64,000 nt of DNA from Tenderia sp965602225 (GTDB lineage Bacteria; Pseudomonadota; Gammaproteobacteria; Tenderiales; Tenderiaceae), in the NCBI GenBank assembly GCA_965602225.1, contig CBFCYE010000006.1, positions 54,043 to 118,042 of the forward strand. The letters are read 5' to 3'. The notes under the pieces were generated by a model. That model saw only the letters and a program-made list of their open reading frames with translations. It was not told the DNA's origin and searched no databases. Shown one piece after another: positions 18,152 to 27,147 of this stretch (within the stretch, counting starts at the first letter, position 1; each line of letters opens with the position of its first letter). A program made the translations under genes and the position numbers.

Positions 18152-18202
18152 ATGATGACCACATTCGGTCAACTCAGACGGGGTAAGAAAACAACCGATT
18201 GA
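18152..18202 (+). other. Possible 16-codon micro-ORF in the gap before nadC
   Basis: ATG-ATG at 18152 and 18155 is preceded by GGAG at 18144-18147 and opens a frame MMTTFGQLRRGKKTTD ending at 18200-18202. The 271-base gap 17971-18241 holds nothing else I can support. The ribosome site is good but the frame is too short to judge coding. Confidence 0.15.
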
Positions 18203-18241
18203 ATCAGGGGCGAAAGAAGTTATTTAATGAGAAATAAATGT

Positions 18242-19069
18242 TTATAAAAAACGCATGGAGAGATCTACTGCGTGAACATGCTTGGTCAAGGCACCCGTGG
18301 AGATGTAGTCAACCCCCGTTTCTGCCAACCGTCTCAGACCATCAAGACAGACATTGCCCGACACTTCCAGTTTGGACTGCCCTTGGTTAATCGCGACTGC
18401 TTCGCTAATCTGCTCCAGACTAAAGTTATCGAGCATGATGATATCCGCTTCAACTGCCAACGCCTCACGCAGCTCCGCCAAACTTTCCACCTCCACCTCA
18501 ACCGGTTTGCCCTGGGCATAAGGCCGTACCTTGGTCACCGCCGCAGTAATCGAACCGGCAGCGAGGATATGATTTTCCTTGATCAACACCGCGTCATAAA
18601 GGCCATGACGATGATTAAAACAACCACCACAGCTCACTGCATATTTCTGCGCATCACGCAGCCCTGGGATGGTCTTGCGGGTATCAAGAATTTTGACATC
18701 AAGACCAGCAACCGCATCGGCATAACGACTTGCTTCGGTAGCTGTGGCAGAGAGTGTCTGCAGGAAATTCAGCGCTGTCCGCTCTCCAGTCAACAAGGCA
18801 CGGGCACTGCCACTCAAGCTAAACAACTCCTGATCGGCAACTACCTTTTCACCCTCCTGCACCCGCCAATCAATTTCAACGCGAACATCAAGCTGTGCGA
18901 ACACCTCATCCACCCAGGGACGACCACAAATCACTGCCGTTTCACGACTAATGACAACTGCCCGGGCCATGGCATCGACGGGAATCAAGGCGGCCGTCAG
19001 GTCTCCGCTACCAATGTCTTCCGCAAGGGCAATGCGAACGTTTTCTGTAACCGATCTAGCTAAATCCAT
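18242..19069 (-). CDS. nadC: Nicotinate-nucleotide pyrophosphorylase (carboxylating)
   Basis: This 275-residue enzyme turns quinolinate and PRPP into nicotinate mononucleotide in de novo NAD synthesis. Visible family blocks are ALAEDIGSGDLTAALIP near residue 14, GERTALNFLQTLSATAT near 94, the PRPP/quinolinate-binding LDTRKTIPGLRDAQKYAVSC near 130 with GGCFNHRHGLYDAVLIKENH, and VEVEVESL near 193. It starts three bases after hda ends and is the last gene of a five-gene minus-strand run from the DUF2066 gene. The quinolinate-producing nadA and nadB are not in the window. Confidence 0.95.
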   Translation of the reverse strand: MDLARSVTENVRIALAEDIGSGDLTAALIPVDAMARAVVISRETAVICGRPWVDEVFAQLDVRVEIDWRVQEGEKVVADQELFSLSGSARALLTGERTALNFLQTLSATATEASRYADAVAGLDVKILDTRKTIPGLRDAQKYAVSCGGCFNHRHGLYDAVLIKENHILAAGSITAAVTKVRPYAQGKPVEVEVESLAELREALAVEADIIMLDNFSLEQISEAVAINQGQSKLEVSGNVCLDGLRRLAETGVDYISTGALTKHVHAVDLSMRFL

Positions 19070-19072
19070 CTT

Positions 19073-19777
19073 TCACTCTTCAGCTTCTATAACTTGTTTG
19101 ACGAAAGGAATAGTCAGGCGCCGCTGCTCAGCCAGGGAATGTTGATCCAGTCTGTCTAATAATTCAAACAGGGCGGTAGTCTGACGCTGGTAATGACGCA
19201 ATAAATAATTAGCCACCTCATCTGGCAGTTCAAAACCACGGCTATCGGCGCGCTGTTTTAATGCCAGCAGTTTTTCATCATCGCTCATCGTTTGAACCTG
19301 GTAGACCAAGCCCCAACTAAGACGCGATTGCAGGTCAGGCAATAGCAAACCCAGCTCAGGCAAAGGTTTATTCGCCGCCACCAACAATCTCCCCGTACCA
19401 GTATCGCGGATACGGTTATAGAGATTAAACAGCGCAGTTTCCCAAGCCCTGTCACCGGCAATCAAATTAACATCATCAATGGCTACCAGCGACAGATGTT
19501 CTAAACCTTCGAGCATTTCCGGGGAAAACTGCGCTGCCTCAGACATGGGCAGATAGACACTGCCCTCGCCCCTGGCCGTTGCCGCATGACAGGCTGCCTG
19601 CAGCAAATGAGTTTTACCGACGGACTCAGTTCCCCAGAGAAACACGAACTGCTCATCACTATTGTTCAGGCTCGCCAACAACGGCCTATTGAGCGAGGCA
19701 AAATAATTATCAAAGTTTGCCCCTTCACGCAGCCACATACTCAATGGCAACTGTTTTACGCTATTACTGACAGTCAC
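19073..19777 (-). CDS. hda: DnaA regulatory inactivator Hda
   Basis: This 234-residue AAA+ protein is related to DnaA domain III and, with the DNA-loaded beta clamp, triggers hydrolysis of DnaA-bound ATP to stop re-initiation of replication. A clamp-binding motif (QLPLSM, residues 9-14) is at the N-terminus. The Walker A is GTESVGKTHLLQA near residue 49, and a sensor/Walker B-like stretch LVAIDDVNLIAGD follows near 97. The length fits Hda and not full DnaA. It is three bases downstream of the perM-like gene, a common gammaproteobacterial arrangement. Confidence 0.93.
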   Translation of the reverse strand: MTVSNSVKQLPLSMWLREGANFDNYFASLNRPLLASLNNSDEQFVFLWGTESVGKTHLLQAACHAATARGEGSVYLPMSEAAQFSPEMLEGLEHLSLVAIDDVNLIAGDRAWETALFNLYNRIRDTGTGRLLVAANKPLPELGLLLPDLQSRLSWGLVYQVQTMSDDEKLLALKQRADSRGFELPDEVANYLLRHYQRQTTALFELLDRLDQHSLAEQRRLTIPFVKQVIEAEE

Positions 19778-19780
19778 TGA

Positions 19781-20851
19781 TCAATCCTGCTGCTTATCTA
19801 CATAAAGTCCACTGCTGACGTAACGCTCATGGGCGTGACGCAACAGCACCATAATCACCGCCGCTGCTGGCAAGGCCAACAACACACCGACAAATCCAAA
19901 CAGTTGACCACCGGCCATCACCGCAAAAATCACCGCCACCGGATGCAGGCCGATACGATCGCCCAGCAGATATGGCGTCAACAAAAATGATTCCAGCGTT
20001 TGCCCGAAACCAAACACCAGCAAGACATAGAAAAGATGAATAACATCTTGAAACTGCATCAAGGCAGCAATGCCGGCCACCAACACACCGAGAATAAAGC
20101 CTAGATAAGGGACAAAGCTGACCATGCCCGCCAACATGCCGATTAGAAAGGCCATATCCAGACCGACCAGCCACAGGCCAACGCTATAGACCGTGCCCAG
20201 CGCCAACATCACCAACAGCTGACCATGCATAAAGGCACCCAGCACCTCATCACAATCCTTAGACAAACTCAGGACTAGCCGCTCTGAACGCCGCGGAATC
20301 AACTCATGAATGCGTGCCATCAGCAGATCCCAGTCGCGCAACAGATAAAAGGTCAGCACCGGAATCAACACCAGGTTGGCGAACCAACCAAGCAAGACTA
20401 GGCCAGAACGTGACACCGAACCCATCACCCCGGCGGCAACGCCACCCACCGATTGCCAATGGCTGCTAACCGCCTGTTTCAGGCTATTCAGATCCCAGAC
20501 TGGAATTTCAATTGAAAACTGCGTTTGCAACCATGGCAATACAGTCCCCTGCAACCAGTCGATATAGACCGGCAATTTTTTTAACAAGGTCACCAATTCC
20601 TGCTGCAAAGCCGGAACGACAACGACAAACAACAAAAACATTCCCATAAACAGGCCGCAAAAGACCACGACCACCGAAACACTGCGCGATAACTTGCGCG
20701 CCTCCAGCATGTCGACCAACGGGTCACCGAGATAGGCCAGGGCGGCGGCGACCAGGAATGGAAACAACACTGGCGCCAACAGGTATAACAGCCCCAGCAA
20801 CAGGGCGGCGCTGATCAAGGTGAACCATTTTTGCGAATCAGTCATCGACAT
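19781..20851 (-). CDS. perM: AI-2E family transporter (PerM-like)
   Basis: This 356-residue polytopic protein has about eight membrane segments, with two at the N-terminus (LISAALLLGLLYLLAPVLFPFLVA), a long soluble region to about residue 150, and the conserved C-terminal block GMVSFVPYLGFILG...LLTPYLLGDRIGLHPVAVIFAVMAGG. These are hallmarks of the AI-2E/PerM family. The substrate is uncertain; members have been proposed to export autoinducer-2 or to be antiporters. In gammaproteobacteria the perM gene usually lies next to hda, as here. An internal ATG six bases after the first is an alternative start. Confidence 0.88.
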   Translation of the reverse strand: MSMTDSQKWFTLISAALLLGLLYLLAPVLFPFLVAAALAYLGDPLVDMLEARKLSRSVSVVVVFCGLFMGMFLLFVVVVPALQQELVTLLKKLPVYIDWLQGTVLPWLQTQFSIEIPVWDLNSLKQAVSSHWQSVGGVAAGVMGSVSRSGLVLLGWFANLVLIPVLTFYLLRDWDLLMARIHELIPRRSERLVLSLSKDCDEVLGAFMHGQLLVMLALGTVYSVGLWLVGLDMAFLIGMLAGMVSFVPYLGFILGVLVAGIAALMQFQDVIHLFYVLLVFGFGQTLESFLLTPYLLGDRIGLHPVAVIFAVMAGGQLFGFVGVLLALPAAAVIMVLLRHAHERYVSSGLYVDKQQD

Positions 20852-20857
20852 AACAAA

Positions 20858-21433
20858 TCAGTGATGTGTAGTTTTAAGGTGATAGGCCTTCCGCCCCCAG
20901 ATCCAAATGTAATCCAGGCCACTCAGGACGGTGGTCACAGAAACGCCATAGACCAACCATACCAACAGACCCGCTGGCAACGGGTACAAGCCGTGGGACA
21001 GCACCAAGGCCAACACCAAAATAATCTGCAAGGTGGTGTTGATCTTGCTGATCCAGGTCGGCGCCATCTCGAACTGGCCGAACAAAAGATGAAATGCCGC
21101 CGCACCGATGATAATGATCAGGTCGCGAGCAAACACCATCATCATCAGCCACAGCGGGATAATATCCACCAAGGCTAGACAGAGATAGGAAGTGATCAGC
21201 AGAATCTTGTCGGCCAGGGGGTCAAGAATAGAGCCCAGCCGACTATGCCAGCCAAAACGTTTGGCCAGATAACCATCGACCCCATCCGAGACGCCAGCCA
21301 CAAAAAACAATAACAGCGCCTCGGCAAAGCGCTGCTCCAACAACAGATAGGCAACCGGTAGACTCAGCAGAATCCGGGCAATACTGATCAGGTTAGGCAG
21401 GTCTTTCAGGCCCAGACTAATACCAAGATTCAT
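20858..21433 (-). CDS. CDP-alcohol phosphatidyltransferase family protein
   Basis: This 191-residue inner-membrane enzyme carries the family's catalytic signature with four aspartates: SDGVDGYLAKRFGWHSRLG followed by SILDPLADK, near residues 49-76. About five transmembrane helices surround it. The family transfers a phosphatidyl group from CDP-diacylglycerol to an alcohol, and PgsA (glycerol-3-phosphate) is the closest well-known relative. Whether this is the main PgsA or a paralogue cannot be told here. Its ATG overlaps the stop of the DUF2066 gene by four bases, and perM follows after six bases. Confidence 0.88.
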   Translation of the reverse strand: MNLGISLGLKDLPNLISIARILLSLPVAYLLLEQRFAEALLLFFVAGVSDGVDGYLAKRFGWHSRLGSILDPLADKILLITSYLCLALVDIIPLWLMMMVFARDLIIIIGAAAFHLLFGQFEMAPTWISKINTTLQIILVLALVLSHGLYPLPAGLLVWLVYGVSVTTVLSGLDYIWIWGRKAYHLKTTHH

Positions 21434-22557
21434 GGCAATAATTGATAGACAAAGACCCTTCCTTGGGCCACATCATTTCCTGATAGTTCAACTGCATCCG
21501 GCGACTGAAACAGTGTATTACCCAGTGACACAGCCCGTTCCAGACCAGCCGTATCACCACGGATGGCCAGTCTGAATAACACCTGATCGGCAAAGACCTT
21601 GGTCACCTCCACAGCGGTGACAATATCCAGCGACTCTAGATATTTCATCGCCCGGGCATAGCCGCTCAAATCATCCACCCCTGTTACCGTCAACAGCACA
21701 CTATCGGCCGAGGTGGCGCTAAAAAGCTGGGCATAACGTTGCGAAATTGAATCGGCAGCGCCATCAACACCCAGCGTCAGCGCTTCAAACTGACTATTGC
21801 CATCACCACTCCAATACTCAGTGGCAACAGCTCCGCTCTGATGCAAGCTCCAGCGCGACTGCCATATCCCCTCAGGACTACGAAACAGCCGCCCCACCAA
21901 CACCGCATCAACACCGTAACGTTGCGAGGCATGCATAATATTCTGACGAAAATCACCCCAGACATCAGCAAAACCCAGATTCATCTGATCCTCCAGATCG
22001 ATCAACGGCAGTATCAACGGCAGACCACGACGACTGGATTGCGCTCTCAAATAAGATTCCAGCTCAAGCGAAGCATTGGCAGCCAAAAGATAACGCGCCT
22101 CCCTGTCCTCAATCGCCAACCACACCAGCACCTCTGAACGTGTCCTATCCCACAACGGCACCTCAGCCCCAATCAGCGCCTTACTAATGGCGTCACCATC
22201 AAACCTCACCACCAGCTGCCGCTTGTAACCCTCCTCAATCAGGGCCTGGTTGCTTGTCGGTAACTCCTCATAGTGAAATTCCTGCACCAGAGACACCGCC
22301 CGCGCCATAAAACCGGCCAACTGCGGCAACTCGGGCACAGTCTGATTGCCGCTTAATTTCACCACCACCTGGGCCAGCGCTGCCGGATAGACCTCCCGGC
22401 GCTCCTCGCGCGTCTGTCCCGCCACTGGCACCTTGGCCTGATACAGCCCCTCAACCTCGAGAGCATATGCAGACGGCAATATCAGCATGCCTTGCAACAC
22501 CACTATCAATCCAAAGCAGCGTTTTATCCAATTTAAGACCAAATTACTCTCCGTCAA
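21430..22557 (-). CDS. DUF2066 domain-containing exported protein
   Basis: This 375-residue protein has a signal peptide near residues 10-33 (CFGLIVVLQGMLILPSAYA) and the DUF2066 start VEGLYQAKVPVAGQTREERREVYPAALAQVVVKLSGN. The rest is mixed alpha/beta with no catalytic motif that I recognise. In many gammaproteobacteria this family lies divergent to purM and upstream of perM-hda, which is the arrangement here. The function is unknown. It is the first gene of the run ending at nadC. Confidence 0.87.
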   Translation of the reverse strand: MTESNLVLNWIKRCFGLIVVLQGMLILPSAYALEVEGLYQAKVPVAGQTREERREVYPAALAQVVVKLSGNQTVPELPQLAGFMARAVSLVQEFHYEELPTSNQALIEEGYKRQLVVRFDGDAISKALIGAEVPLWDRTRSEVLVWLAIEDREARYLLAANASLELESYLRAQSSRRGLPLILPLIDLEDQMNLGFADVWGDFRQNIMHASQRYGVDAVLVGRLFRSPEGIWQSRWSLHQSGAVATEYWSGDGNSQFEALTLGVDGAADSISQRYAQLFSATSADSVLLTVTGVDDLSGYARAMKYLESLDIVTAVEVTKVFADQVLFRLAIRGDTAGLERAVSLGNTLFQSPDAVELSGNDVAQGRVFVYQLLP

Positions 22558-22629
22558 ACCACCGCCAATCCGGCCTAAAATGAGACCCTATCGGAAGAAA
22601 TATTCTAAGTTGCTGATTATATGTCGCTG

Positions 22630-22657
22630 TTCACGACAAGATCATTTAAAATAATAC
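22630..22657 (+). promoter_or_regulatory. Possible purM promoter
   Basis: TTCACG (22630-22635) and TAATAC (22652-22657) are 16 bases apart and about 45 bases before the purM ATG. I looked for a PurR-type operator (a variant of ACGCAAACGTTTGCGT) in this gap and found none that is convincing. Confidence 0.3.
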
Positions 22658-22702
22658 ACTTTCTTTGCGCCAACGGATATTTTGAAAGAGCGAATCACAT
22701 CT

Positions 22703-23758
22703 ATGAGTACTTCCCAGGACCCCAATAAAACATCTCTAAGCTACCGCGATGCCGGTGTCGACATCCAAGCAGGTAATGAGCTGGTCGATATCATCAAACC
22801 GATTGCGGCCCGTACCAAACGCCCTGGCGTAATGGCTGGTCTAGGTGGCTTTGGCGCCCTGTTCGAGATCCCTGAGAATTACAAACAGCCTGTTCTGGTT
22901 TCCGGTACCGACGGCGTTGGTACCAAGCTAAAGCTGGCCATGGAGATGGGCAAACACGACACCATCGGCATCGACCTGGTGGCCATGTGCGCCAACGATC
23001 TGATCGTCCAGGGTGCCGAACCGCTATTCTTCCTCGACTACTATGCCAGCGGCAAACTCAGTCTTGAGACTGCTGCGGCGGTAATCAAGGGCATCGGCGC
23101 CGGTTGCGAGCAATCCGGCTGCGCCCTGATCGGTGGTGAGACCGCCGAGATGCCTGGCATGTACGAAGGCGAAGACTACGATCTGGCCGGCTTCTGCGTC
23201 GGCGTGGTGGAAAAAAGCAAGATCATCGACGGCAGCAAGGTCAAGGCTGGCGACGTCATCATTGGCATCGCCTCTTCCGGCCCGCATTCAAATGGCTATT
23301 CTTTGATCCGCAAGATCATCGAGGTCAGCGGCGCCAAACTGGATGACGCCTTTGGCGACAGCACTCTGGGCGAAACCCTGCTGGCACCCACCCGACTCTA
23401 TATTAAGCCGCTGCTTGAGCTGTTCAACAAGATCGACGTCCATGCCCTGGCCCACATCACCGGTGGCGGCCTGCTGGAAAACCTGCCCCGCGTCATGCCT
23501 GAAGCTACTCAGGCGGAGATTTCTATCAGCGCCTGGCAGCCACCAGCGATCTTTGACTGGCTGCAACAGCAGGGCAATGTCGATCTGCATGAGATGCATA
23601 GAACCTTTAACTGCGGTGTCGGCATGGCGGTCATTGTTGCGGCCGAAGATCTGGATGCAAGCTTGAAATTCCTCAACGACAACGGCGAAACCGCCTGGCA
23701 TATCGGCAGCATTAAAGCCGCCGCCGGCGCAGACGACTGTGTCGTTCTAAAAGACTAA
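22703..23758 (+). CDS. purM: Phosphoribosylformylglycinamidine cyclo-ligase
   Basis: This 351-residue enzyme closes the imidazole ring to form aminoimidazole ribonucleotide, using ATP, in purine synthesis. It has YRDAGVDIQAGNELV near the N-terminus, the nucleotide-binding GTDGVGTKLKLA, the block GIDLVAMCANDLIVQGAEPLFFLDY (quoted in parts), GGETAEMPGMY and HITGGGLLENLPRV. A TTG seven codons further upstream also opens the frame, but the ATG at 22703 gives the standard start. purN follows after three bases. Length is normal for PurM. Confidence 0.97.
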   Translation: MSTSQDPNKTSLSYRDAGVDIQAGNELVDIIKPIAARTKRPGVMAGLGGFGALFEIPENYKQPVLVSGTDGVGTKLKLAMEMGKHDTIGIDLVAMCANDLIVQGAEPLFFLDYYASGKLSLETAAAVIKGIGAGCEQSGCALIGGETAEMPGMYEGEDYDLAGFCVGVVEKSKIIDGSKVKAGDVIIGIASSGPHSNGYSLIRKIIEVSGAKLDDAFGDSTLGETLLAPTRLYIKPLLELFNKIDVHALAHITGGGLLENLPRVMPEATQAEISISAWQPPAIFDWLQQQGNVDLHEMHRTFNCGVGMAVIVAAEDLDASLKFLNDNGETAWHIGSIKAAAGADDCVVLKD

Positions 23759-23761
23759 AGC

Positions 23762-24427
23762 ATGACTCAAGCAGTCCAAACACCGCTGCCGTTGGTGGTA
23801 TTGATCTCCGGCAGCGGCAGTAATTTGCAGTCCATCATCGACGCCTGCGCCAGCAGCCAGATCAATGCCGAGATCAAGGCTGTCATCAGCAACAAGGCCG
23901 ACGCCTTTGGCCTGAAACGCGCCCAGCGAGCCAACATCCCGACTCACGTCCTCGACCACAGCCTGTTTGGCAATCGCCAGTCATTCGACCGCGCCCTGAA
24001 AAAGTTGATCGATGGCTATCAGCCTGAACTGGTGGTGCTGGCCGGGTTTATGCGCATCCTCACTGAAGAGTTTGTGAATCACTATCTGGGACGGATGCTC
24101 AACATTCACCCATCCTTGCTGCCCAATTTTCAGGGGCTCAACACCCACAAGCGCGCCTGTGAGTCCGGCATCAAAGAGCACGGCGTCAGCGTCCACTTTG
24201 TGACCCCGGAACTGGATGGTGGCCCGGTGGTTAATCGCGCTATTATTGAAGTTGCTAGCTCGGATACACCTGATTCGCTGGGCAAACGTGTTTTAGAAGA
24301 GGAGCACAGGGTTTATCCTGAGACGATTGGCTGGTTTGCCGACGGCCGTTTGCAGTTAAACGGCAATCAGGCCATGCTCGATGACACGCCCATCCCCCAA
24401 CTCGAAAAAAGTGTGCATGAAGCCTGA
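23762..24427 (+). CDS. purN: Phosphoribosylglycinamide formyltransferase
   Basis: This 221-residue enzyme moves a formyl group from 10-formyl-tetrahydrofolate onto GAR in purine synthesis. It has the phosphate-binding LISGSGSNLQSIIDA at residues 13-27, the catalytic block LNIHPSLLPNFQGLNTHKRA with Asn and His, and HFVTPELDGGPVV with the catalytic Asp. It follows purM by three bases and its end overlaps the next gene. Length is about ten residues above the usual, from the C-terminal tail. Confidence 0.97.
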   Translation: MTQAVQTPLPLVVLISGSGSNLQSIIDACASSQINAEIKAVISNKADAFGLKRAQRANIPTHVLDHSLFGNRQSFDRALKKLIDGYQPELVVLAGFMRILTEEFVNHYLGRMLNIHPSLLPNFQGLNTHKRACESGIKEHGVSVHFVTPELDGGPVVNRAIIEVASSDTPDSLGKRVLEEEHRVYPETIGWFADGRLQLNGNQAMLDDTPIPQLEKSVHEA

Positions 24428-25160
24428 GCAACAAATAAGCATTTTCAGTCTTCCCTGCTTACTATTATTGCTCTGCATAGCATTACCCCAGCCTGCCCAC
24501 GCAGAAAATATGCTGCCAGAATCATTCACCGCCACTTACACCCTGACCAAGGGGCCGTTAACCTTGGCCAACATGAAGCGCAAACTTTATAAAAATGAGC
24601 AAGGCAATTACGTTTTTGAATCCTATTCAGAGCCGGTTGGTTATGCGCGCTGGTTTACCGACAACACCCTGCTGGAAAAAACCGAGTGGACTTACCACCA
24701 GCAACAACTCAGACCAATCGAATATTCCTATGATCGCAAGGGCAGCAAAAAACAACGCCACGTAAAACTCAGCTTTAACTGGGACAAGATGCGTGTCACC
24801 AACGACATCAACAATGACCCATGGTCAATGAAAATCACTGATGGCACCCTGGACAAGCTGCTCTACCACCTGGCAGTAATGCATGACTTAGCCAATGGCA
24901 AAGAGTTATTTGAGTACCAGGTTGCCGATGGTGGCAGTCTAAAAAGTTATAGCTTCAGCAACCTGGGGGAAGAGACTCTGCGGACGAAACTGGGCTCATT
25001 CAACACGGTCAAACTCATACGCCCCGGCAAACGCGACACCATTCTCTGGTGCGCGAAGGAATTAAACTACCTACCGATCAAACTGATACAGGAAGAAAAC
25101 GGCATCACACTGACACTGACACTAACATCGGTCAACGGCCTACCCGTCAAAAACAATTAA
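24417..25160 (+). CDS. DUF3108 domain-containing exported protein
   Basis: This 247-residue protein starts with a signal peptide (SLPCLLLLLCIALPQPAHA) and then has the DUF3108 fold, rich in beta strands: FTATYTLTKGPLTLANMKRKL near residue 36, LEKTEWTYHQQQLRPIEYSY, and LIRPGKRDTILWCAKELNYLPIKL (in parts) near 201. The start at 24417 overlaps the end of purN by 11 bases; a longer frame from 24381 is less likely because it lacks a leader. The family commonly follows purN in gammaproteobacteria but has no known link to purine synthesis. The stop overlaps dcd, which converges on it. Confidence 0.87.
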   Translation: MKPEQQISIFSLPCLLLLLCIALPQPAHAENMLPESFTATYTLTKGPLTLANMKRKLYKNEQGNYVFESYSEPVGYARWFTDNTLLEKTEWTYHQQQLRPIEYSYDRKGSKKQRHVKLSFNWDKMRVTNDINNDPWSMKITDGTLDKLLYHLAVMHDLANGKELFEYQVADGGSLKSYSFSNLGEETLRTKLGSFNTVKLIRPGKRDTILWCAKELNYLPIKLIQEENGITLTLTLTSVNGLPVKNN

Positions 25161-25723
25161 GTCTTTGGCAGGGTAACGCCAGTCTGGCCCTGATACTTGC
25201 CACTACGATCACCGTAAGAGACATCGCAGATTTCATCTGACTCGAAGAACAACATCTGCGCCACACCTTCGTTGGCGTAGATCTTGGCTGGCAGCGGTGT
25301 AGTGTTAGAAAATTCCAGCGTCACATGCCCTTCCCATTCTGGTTCCAGTGGCGTGACATTGACTATGATGCCGCAACGGGCATAGGTCGATTTACCCAGA
25401 CAAACCGTCAGCACACTGCGGGGAATACGGAAATATTCAACCGTGCGGGCTAAAGCAAAAGAGTTAGGTGGAATGATACAAACATCAGACTTCACATCAA
25501 CAAAGCTGTTGTCATCGAAATTCTTGGGGTCAACAATGGCTGAGTTGATATTGGTAAAGATCTTGAATTCGTCCGAGCAGCGTACGTCATAGCCATAGCT
25601 GGAAGTACCGTAAGAAACAATTCGTTCACCAGCACGTTCACGCACCTGGCCTGACTCAAATGGCTCGATCATGGCTTCGTTTTCCGCCATGCGGCGAATC
25701 CACTTGTCTGATTTAATGCTCAT
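25157..25723 (-). CDS. dcd: dCTP deaminase
   Basis: This 188-residue enzyme deaminates dCTP to dUTP, the main source of dTMP precursors in gram-negative bacteria. It matches the trimeric dUTPase-fold family: SYGTSSYGYDVRCSDEF near residue 37, LGKSTYARCGIIVNVTPLEP with the substrate-site Ser/Arg near 108, and the catalytic-Glu strand WEGHVTLEFSNTTPLP near 131. The C-terminus KYQGQTGVTLPKT forms the nucleotide lid. Length is typical (about 190). The gene is convergent with DUF3108. Confidence 0.96.
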   Translation of the reverse strand: MSIKSDKWIRRMAENEAMIEPFESGQVRERAGERIVSYGTSSYGYDVRCSDEFKIFTNINSAIVDPKNFDDNSFVDVKSDVCIIPPNSFALARTVEYFRIPRSVLTVCLGKSTYARCGIIVNVTPLEPEWEGHVTLEFSNTTPLPAKIYANEGVAQMLFFESDEICDVSYGDRSGKYQGQTGVTLPKT

Positions 25724-25820
25724 CTCTTGAATTCCGGTTTACTGCAAAGCGGCATATTGTAGTGATTTCTAGAGCAACAGTCACCTGAACCCTTGCTTAG
25801 AGAAACCACATGAGCAGTTA

Positions 25821-25846
25821 GCCATTCCGGCACGCGCCGGAATGGC
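25821..25846. terminator. Perfect 11-bp hairpin between dcd and apbC
   Basis: GCCATTCCGGC (25821-25831) pairs perfectly with GCCGGAATGGC (25836-25846) around a four-base loop. It lies just past the end of apbC on the minus strand and ahead of dcd. No clear T run follows on the minus strand, so it may be a terminator, an RNA-stability element, or both. Confidence 0.5.
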
Positions 25847-25854
25847 GCCATTTC

Positions 25855-26940
25855 TTAAGTATTCTGAATCACTATATTGGGAAACTTACTGCTGTAATCC
25901 TTGGCCTGCAGCGCCAACTTGGCCGCCACCTTACGGGCAATTTCAGCATAGGCCAGGGCAACACTACCCTCTGGATCGGCCACCACACTGGGCTTGCCCG
26001 TGTCGACACTCTGACGAATATTGATATCCAGCGGCAGCGAACCAAGCAGATCAATATTGTAATCCTTGGCCATCTGCGCACCACCGCCGGCACCGAAGAT
26101 ATGCTCCTCATGACCACACTGACTACAGATGTGGGTACTCATATTCTCCACCACACCCAGCACTTTGACATTGACCTTCTCGAACATCTTCAAACCCTTA
26201 CGCGCATCAAGCAGGGCAATATCCTGCGGCGTGGTAACGATCACCGCACCACTGACCGGAATCTTCTGCGATAGCGTCAACTGCACATCGCCAGTACCAG
26301 GCGGCATATCAATCAACAGGTAATCCAGCTCGCCCCAATTGGTATCACGTAACAACTGTTCCAGCGCCTGGGTCACCATCGGCCCACGCCAAACCATCGG
26401 TGTCTCATCATCAACCAGAAAACCGATCGACATCGCCCGCACACCATGGGCATGCATGGGTTCCATGGTCTTGCCGTCGGCAGACTCAGGCCGCCCGACG
26501 ATACCGAGCATGCGCGGCTGGCTAGGGCCGTAGATATCCGCATCCAGCACACCAACCTTAGCCCCCTCTTTAGCCAAGGCCAGGGCCAGATTGACGGTAG
26601 TGGTGGACTTACCGACACCACCCTTGCCCGAGGCAATGGCGATAATATTCTTGATATTGTCGAAGGCCTTAACACCAGGCTGCACCGAACGCGCCATTAC
26701 CTTCCAGCTAACAGTGACACTGACTTCGCTAGCAAGCGACTTGAGCTGCTCCGCCACTTGTTGCTCAAGCACAGCCACTTGGCTGTCAGCCGGATAACCC
26801 AGCTCAATCTGCACGGCAAGTTTATCGCCATCAATCTCAATCGCCTTGACCGATTTGGCCGTCATCAGGTCACTATTGGTATTTGGGTCAACAATCTGTT
26901 GCAGGATCGCCTCGACTGCAGGCTTGGTTAACGCAGACAT
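25855..26940 (-). CDS. apbC: Iron-sulfur cluster carrier ATPase ApbC/Mrp
   Basis: This 361-residue P-loop ATPase carries and delivers 4Fe-4S clusters. An N-terminal MIP18/DUF59 domain covers about 1-80, followed by the deviant Walker A SGKGGVGKSTTTVNLA near residue 108. A bridging CxxC for the cluster is in CSQCGHEEHIFG near residue 270. Switch motifs IDMPPGTGDVQLT and DADIYGPSQPRMLG are present. It is divergent from metG, as is usual in gammaproteobacteria. SD-like GGAAAA lies eight bases before the ATG on the minus strand. Confidence 0.95.
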   Translation of the reverse strand: MSALTKPAVEAILQQIVDPNTNSDLMTAKSVKAIEIDGDKLAVQIELGYPADSQVAVLEQQVAEQLKSLASEVSVTVSWKVMARSVQPGVKAFDNIKNIIAIASGKGGVGKSTTTVNLALALAKEGAKVGVLDADIYGPSQPRMLGIVGRPESADGKTMEPMHAHGVRAMSIGFLVDDETPMVWRGPMVTQALEQLLRDTNWGELDYLLIDMPPGTGDVQLTLSQKIPVSGAVIVTTPQDIALLDARKGLKMFEKVNVKVLGVVENMSTHICSQCGHEEHIFGAGGGAQMAKDYNIDLLGSLPLDINIRQSVDTGKPSVVADPEGSVALAYAEIARKVAAKLALQAKDYSSKFPNIVIQNT

Positions 26941-27104
26941 AATAATTTTTCCTTCAGTAATGCTTTTCGAAAATCGGGCTTAATCTACCACATCTGCAGA
27001 CTCAGCATGAGCTCTTTAGACTTGATTTAAATCTGATGTAACCCCACAGTTCTACAGACATTTCATCTTTCTGCGCACACCACAGCGAAGCGTTTATTTT
27101 AGGG

Positions 27105-27110
27105 TATAAT
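27105..27110 (+). promoter_or_regulatory. Consensus -10 box before metG
   Basis: A perfect TATAAT lies 37 bases before the metG ATG. No good -35 is seen 16-18 bases upstream, so the promoter may rely on an activator or on upstream contacts. A ten-base palindrome (GATTTAAATC, 27024-27033) lies further upstream between metG and apbC. Confidence 0.45.
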
Positions 27111-27147
27111 CGCTGAATTTAGCCCAGCAACGGATCAAAGTCGCCAG

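Noticed and set aside
18272..19063. 263-codon open frame on the plus strand
   Set aside because: It lies antisense over nearly all of nadC, which has full family motifs. The antisense translation has no recognisable domain and no ribosome site.
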